This document shows, in pieces, positions 5,214 to 7,938 of a DNA stretch of 7,938 nt. This stretch comes from an uncultured Ilumatobacter sp. (lineage in GTDB: Bacteria > Actinomycetota > Acidimicrobiia > Acidimicrobiales > Ilumatobacteraceae). Each line of letters opens with the position of its first letter. Position 1 is the stretch's first letter. The position numbers and the translations under genes are program-made. The notes under the pieces were generated by a model. That model was not told the origin of the DNA and searched no databases. It saw nothing but the letters and a program-made list of their open reading frames with translations. The stretch spans positions 1 to 7,938 of the forward strand of contig CALAHA010000098.1 in NCBI GenBank assembly GCA_937891565.1. Direction: 5' to 3'.

Positions 5214-6307
5214 GTGCGGCCGCGCCAGGTCTGCGGGCCGCGTCGGGCAATGCCCTTGGCGATGGCAAATGTGGCGGGAAGGTCAGCAAGCGGGCTCGCC
5301 CAATACGGCGCATCGGCCACCGTGTAGGAAGTTCGTGTTCCAGCAAGCGTGCCGATCCGGTTGATCAGCAGGAAAGCGTCGAGGATGTCGCCGCGCCCGA
5401 GCAGCAGCCGCGGGAGTGGCAGCGCCTGGGCGAGGAGGACGACGCTGAGATCGAGGAGTTGACGACCGAGCGGCTCGACACCGGGAAGTGCGAGGGATCG
5501 GCCCCAGCCAGCCCAGGTGTCGTCGAACGACTCGAACATACGAACCGTCAGTAGATCGCTCGCATCGAGAAAGCCGACCGATGCGCCGCTGGCAGCAAGA
5601 CGGCGGGCGAGCGCGATGTCTTCGACCACTTCGCCGCCGACCTCAGACATCCCACCTGCGTCGAGGAACGCCCGTCGAGGGAACGTCATGCACTGGCCGT
5701 TCGCCATCGCCCGGCCAGGCCGGGTTGCAACACCGGGTGGGCCGAAGCGGTAAACGAGCGTCGTCAACATTGCCGGATGCAGCCAGCGACTCCCGGGCGT
5801 GGGGCAGTCGAACCGGCCGCCAACGGTCAGCAGGTCGAACTCATCGTCTATCGCCCGACGAACAAGCGCCGTTGGCAACCGAGGGTCGGGGCGGGTATCG
5901 GCATCGAGGGTGACAACCCACTCGCCTGTTGCGGCCTCGATGCCCTGCTGCAATGCCCAGGCCTTGCCGGCCCAGCCCGCCGGAAGTTCGCTGCCCTGCA
6001 ACACCCGCGCTCCAAGTCGTTCCGCCAGCTCGGCGGTGCCGTCGCTCGACTGGTCATCGACGACGATCACTTCGCCAACCCCGGTCGCTCCCACAATTGT
6101 GTCGAGGAGCGGGCCGAGGCGGTCGACTTCGTCGCGAGCCGGGATGACGATGCTGATCTGAGGTGTCGGCGGGCTGCTTGCTCTGCCCGCGCTGACAGGC
6201 CGCGCAGCCTTTGCAACCTTGGCGAGCCGTGCGACTGCTAGTCCGGCCGCGGCCAGGCGGATACCAACGAGACCAAACCGGAGACCAAGCCGGAGGCGAC
6301 TCCTCAC
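5204..6307 (-). CDS. Family 2 glycosyltransferase, CrtQ/CruG-like, probable carotenoid glycosyltransferase
   Basis: This 367-residue GT-A fold enzyme has a short N-terminal hydrophobic segment (about 8-28), a nucleotide-sugar domain, and hydrophobic stretches near 285-300. GT2 motifs are clear: ISIVIPARDE (51-60), VVDDQSSDGT (82-91), GWAGKAWALQ (111-120), LDADT (134-138, the metal-binding DxD), NGQCMTFPRRAF (203-214) and ED at 229-230 as the likely catalytic acid region. Where processive GT2 enzymes have QxxRW, this one has GWGRS (267-271), which fits a non-processive transferase. The start is a GTG that overlaps the desaturase stop as GTGA, with AGGAC a few bases upstream, so translation is coupled. 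The best-known relatives are staphyloxanthin CrtQ, cyanobacterial CruG and the hopanoid-associated HpnB. The desaturase context favours a carotenoid acceptor. The sugar donor cannot be told. Confidence 0.82.
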   Translation of the reverse strand: MRSRLRLGLRFGLVGIRLAAAGLAVARLAKVAKAARPVSAGRASSPPTPQISIVIPARDEVDRLGPLLDTIVGATGVGEVIVVDDQSSDGTAELAERLGARVLQGSELPAGWAGKAWALQQGIEAATGEWVVTLDADTRPDPRLPTALVRRAIDDEFDLLTVGGRFDCPTPGSRWLHPAMLTTLVYRFGPPGVATRPGRAMANGQCMTFPRRAFLDAGGMSEVGGEVVEDIALARRLAASGASVGFLDASDLLTVRMFESFDDTWAGWGRSLALPGVEPLGRQLLDLSVVLLAQALPLPRLLLGRGDILDAFLLINRIGTLAGTRTSYTVADAPYWASPLADLPATFAIAKGIARRGPQTWRGRTYG

Positions 6308-7752
6308 TCGTTGTCCTGAGCAATCATCTCGCAGACGATCTTTGCGCTGGTCGCCACGAGCGGCAGGCCGCCACCCGGATGGCTCGACCCGCCCACGAGG
6401 TACAGGCCGTCCTTCGTGCCACGGTTCGCCGGGCGAGCAAACGCCGCCTTCTTGCTATTCGACGCGGTCCCATAAATCGCACCACCAGGCGATCGGTAAA
6501 ACGCCTCGATGTCGGCTGGTGTCAGCCGGGCGCAGAACTGCATCCGGTCCCGCAGGTCGACTCCATGTGCGGCGAGCCGTTCGAGCACGAGGTCGCGATA
6601 CGCGGGTGCGTCGACGTCGGCTCCCGGCGGCGTGTTCACGAGCAGGAACCAGTTCTCGCTACCGGCTGGAGCCTGGCTTCGATCGGTCACCGATGAGATG
6701 CAGCCGTAGATCGTTGGGTCGGTTGCCAGCTGCCCGGCGTCCAGTTCGCGAAACTCCTGGGCGTAGTCGTCGGAGAACCAGACGTTGTGATGGCCGAGGC
6801 CCTCGGTCGTCCCCGATGCGCCGATACAGAGTGCGAACCCGCTCGTCGACCGGCCAGCCTTGCGGACATGCTTGAGGGCCCGTTCGTCATCGATGAGGTC
6901 GCCGTAGAGGTGCTCGGCATCAACATTGGCGATGACGATGTCAGCAGCAGTTGTCGTGCCGTCAGTGAGCTTGACGCCGGTGACCGCTTGATCTTGGGTT
7001 GTGATCTGAGCGACGTCGCTTCCGGTCTTGATGGTGACGCCCTGGTCGATGGCTACCCGGACGAGCGCATCGCGTAGCGCGCCGAGGCCACCCATTGGAT
7101 ACCAGCAGCCGTACTCGGCTTCGATGTGCGGGATACACGCCAGCGTGGCCGGTGCCTGCCTTGGTGACGAGCCAGAGTAGGTCGCATAACGGTTCGCCCA
7201 CTGCTGCAGTTCGGGCGAGTCAAAGGTCGCGCGGGAGGCGTCGTTCAGGCTGCGCAGCGCGTCGATGGCAGCGAGGTCTTTCGGTGACTGCATCCGCTTC
7301 AACAGCGCGACGGGGTTATCCATCGGACCGGCAAAGAAGGTCCGCTCGGACACCTCCCAGATCTTGCGACCGTGCTCATTGAAGCCACGCCAAGCATCGC
7401 CCGATCCCGGTGCGAAGGTGTCGAATGCCGCGGCCGTTGCATCGGCGTCATCGTGGACCCTGAGCTGACCGCCATTGCGCCAGTGGTAGCAGAACTGTGG
7501 GTCGAGCCGGACCAGATCAAGTTCGGTTGCGAGGCTCGTTCCGGCAAGTGTCAACACCTCGTCGAACACGTGGGGAAGGGTGAGCAGCGACGGGCCGATA
7601 TCGAACGTGAAGCCGTTGCGTTTGAACGTTGCCAGCTTGCCGCCGGCGATATCGTTCCGTTCGAAGATCGTCACCGTGTGGCCAACAACGCGCAGCCGAA
7701 TCGCGGCTGCCAGCCCCCCGACACCACCTCCGACGATCACCACGTGCTTCAT
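6304..7752 (-). CDS. CrtI/CrtD/CrtN-family carotenoid desaturase (FAD-dependent)
   Basis: This 482-residue flavoprotein of the phytoene desaturase family is close to the usual ~490-510 residues. The FAD-binding Rossmann motif is at the N-terminus (VVIVGGGVGGLAAAIRL, G8/G10/G13, acidic E31). RNGFTFDIGPSLLTLP follows at about 45-60, then YATYSGSSPRQAPATL and YPMGGLGALRDAL in the middle. The C-terminal FAD/substrate signature GLYLVGGSSHPGGGLP begins at 449. Members desaturate, isomerise or oxidise the ends of C30/C40 carotenoids. The motifs alone do not separate phytoene desaturase (CrtI) from 3,4-desaturase (CrtD) or CrtN/CrtP types. The tailoring neighbours make a CrtD-like role plausible. Its ATG overlaps the stop of the preceding gene (ATGA) and its TGA overlaps the glycosyltransferase GTG, making it the middle gene of a coupled operon. 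Confidence 0.9.
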   Translation of the reverse strand: MKHVVIVGGGVGGLAAAIRLRVVGHTVTIFERNDIAGGKLATFKRNGFTFDIGPSLLTLPHVFDEVLTLAGTSLATELDLVRLDPQFCYHWRNGGQLRVHDDADATAAAFDTFAPGSGDAWRGFNEHGRKIWEVSERTFFAGPMDNPVALLKRMQSPKDLAAIDALRSLNDASRATFDSPELQQWANRYATYSGSSPRQAPATLACIPHIEAEYGCWYPMGGLGALRDALVRVAIDQGVTIKTGSDVAQITTQDQAVTGVKLTDGTTTAADIVIANVDAEHLYGDLIDDERALKHVRKAGRSTSGFALCIGASGTTEGLGHHNVWFSDDYAQEFRELDAGQLATDPTIYGCISSVTDRSQAPAGSENWFLLVNTPPGADVDAPAYRDLVLERLAAHGVDLRDRMQFCARLTPADIEAFYRSPGGAIYGTASNSKKAAFARPANRGTKDGLYLVGGSSHPGGGLPLVATSAKIVCEMIAQDNE

Positions 7753-7937
7753 TTTTGGAGCTTTCGCATCACTGCCACTCCGGCGATTGGAAGCATGCCG
7801 AGCCCGCCGACTACGGCCACGAGCGGATCGCGGAAATACTTCGCGAAGCCGAGCGTCTCCATCACCGACATGTATGCGTAGGTACCGACGAGCGGGCCGT
7901 CCGCGTCATGTTCCTTCGGCGGCAAGAGTGCCTCGAG
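7749..7937 (-). CDS. C-terminal end of a probable membrane protein, possibly CruF-like carotenoid biosynthesis protein (5' partial)
   Basis: An open frame enters from the right edge and gives 62 residues before a TGA at 7751-7749. The visible part includes HDADGPLVGTYAYMSVMETL, then a hydrophobic segment DPLVAVVGGLGMLPIAGVAV and a basic tail MRKLQK. This fits the last membrane helix of a polytopic protein ending on the cytoplasmic side. The stop overlaps the desaturase ATG by four bases (ATGA), so the two are translated together. A carotenoid hydratase of the CruF type (PF04240) is my best guess, because cruF sits next to a carotenoid glycosyltransferase gene in some cyanobacteria and the tail fits a membrane protein. 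Too little is visible to be sure. An unrelated membrane protein is possible. Confidence 0.5.
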   Translation of the reverse strand, partial: LEALLPPKEHDADGPLVGTYAYMSVMETLGFAKYFRDPLVAVVGGLGMLPIAGVAVMRKLQK

Positions 7938-7938
7938 G

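Noticed and set aside
5204..6307. Glycosyltransferase as hopanoid-type HpnB or a cellulose/hyaluronan-like synthase
   Set aside because: It lacks the QxxRW motif and multiple C-terminal membrane spans of processive synthases. HpnB-type similarity (GWAGKxWA) is noted, but the coupled carotenoid desaturase favours a carotenoid acceptor.

Overview
The window is GC-rich bacterial DNA, most likely from a marine or aquatic high-GC actinobacterium. An Acidimicrobiia/Ilumatobacter-like source is my best guess. It rests on the style of the secreted-protein C-terminal repeats (xARLLETR ... VYPCD ... VCIYT ... VVDVNGxF) and on the carotenoid gene set. No 16S or other firm marker is present, so the taxonomy is an inference.

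Left part (1-3610, + strand): two consecutive genes for secreted proteins share the same C-terminal tandem domain of about 130 residues. Only the 3' end of the first gene is in the window. The second is a complete 975-residue reprolysin-like (metzincin) zinc metallopeptidase with a signal peptide, a propeptide, a HEMGHQLGGSH catalytic site, two beta-sandwich-like spacer domains and two tandem copies of the C-terminal domain. Those two copies are identical at every base for 230 bp, and the similarity between the two genes continues past their stop codons. This points to recent duplication or gene conversion of the 3' cassette.

Middle (3611-3887): a short non-coding stretch holds a long imperfect hairpin, a tRNA-Thr(CGT) on the - strand, and a terminator-like hairpin at the end of the next - strand gene.

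Right part (3888-7938): a carotenoid-tailoring locus. Reading leftward on the - strand from the right edge, there is the end of a small membrane protein (possibly CruF-like), a CrtI/CrtD-family carotenoid desaturase, and a family 2 glycosyltransferase (CrtQ/CruG-like). These are joined by ATGA and GTGA start/stop overlaps and so form a translationally coupled operon. A PlsY-like membrane acyltransferase on the + strand converges on the glycosyltransferase with a 10 bp overlap. Divergent from it is a CrtA-like (spheroidene monooxygenase family) gene. Read together, desaturation, possible hydration, 2-keto oxidation, glycosylation and possibly acylation would give a keto-carotenoid glycoside or glycoside ester. 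The divergent PlsY-like protein is the least expected member and is the best candidate for something undescribed.

No insertion sequence, CRISPR array, rRNA or prophage gene is visible, and no gene-free stretch exceeds 300 bases.
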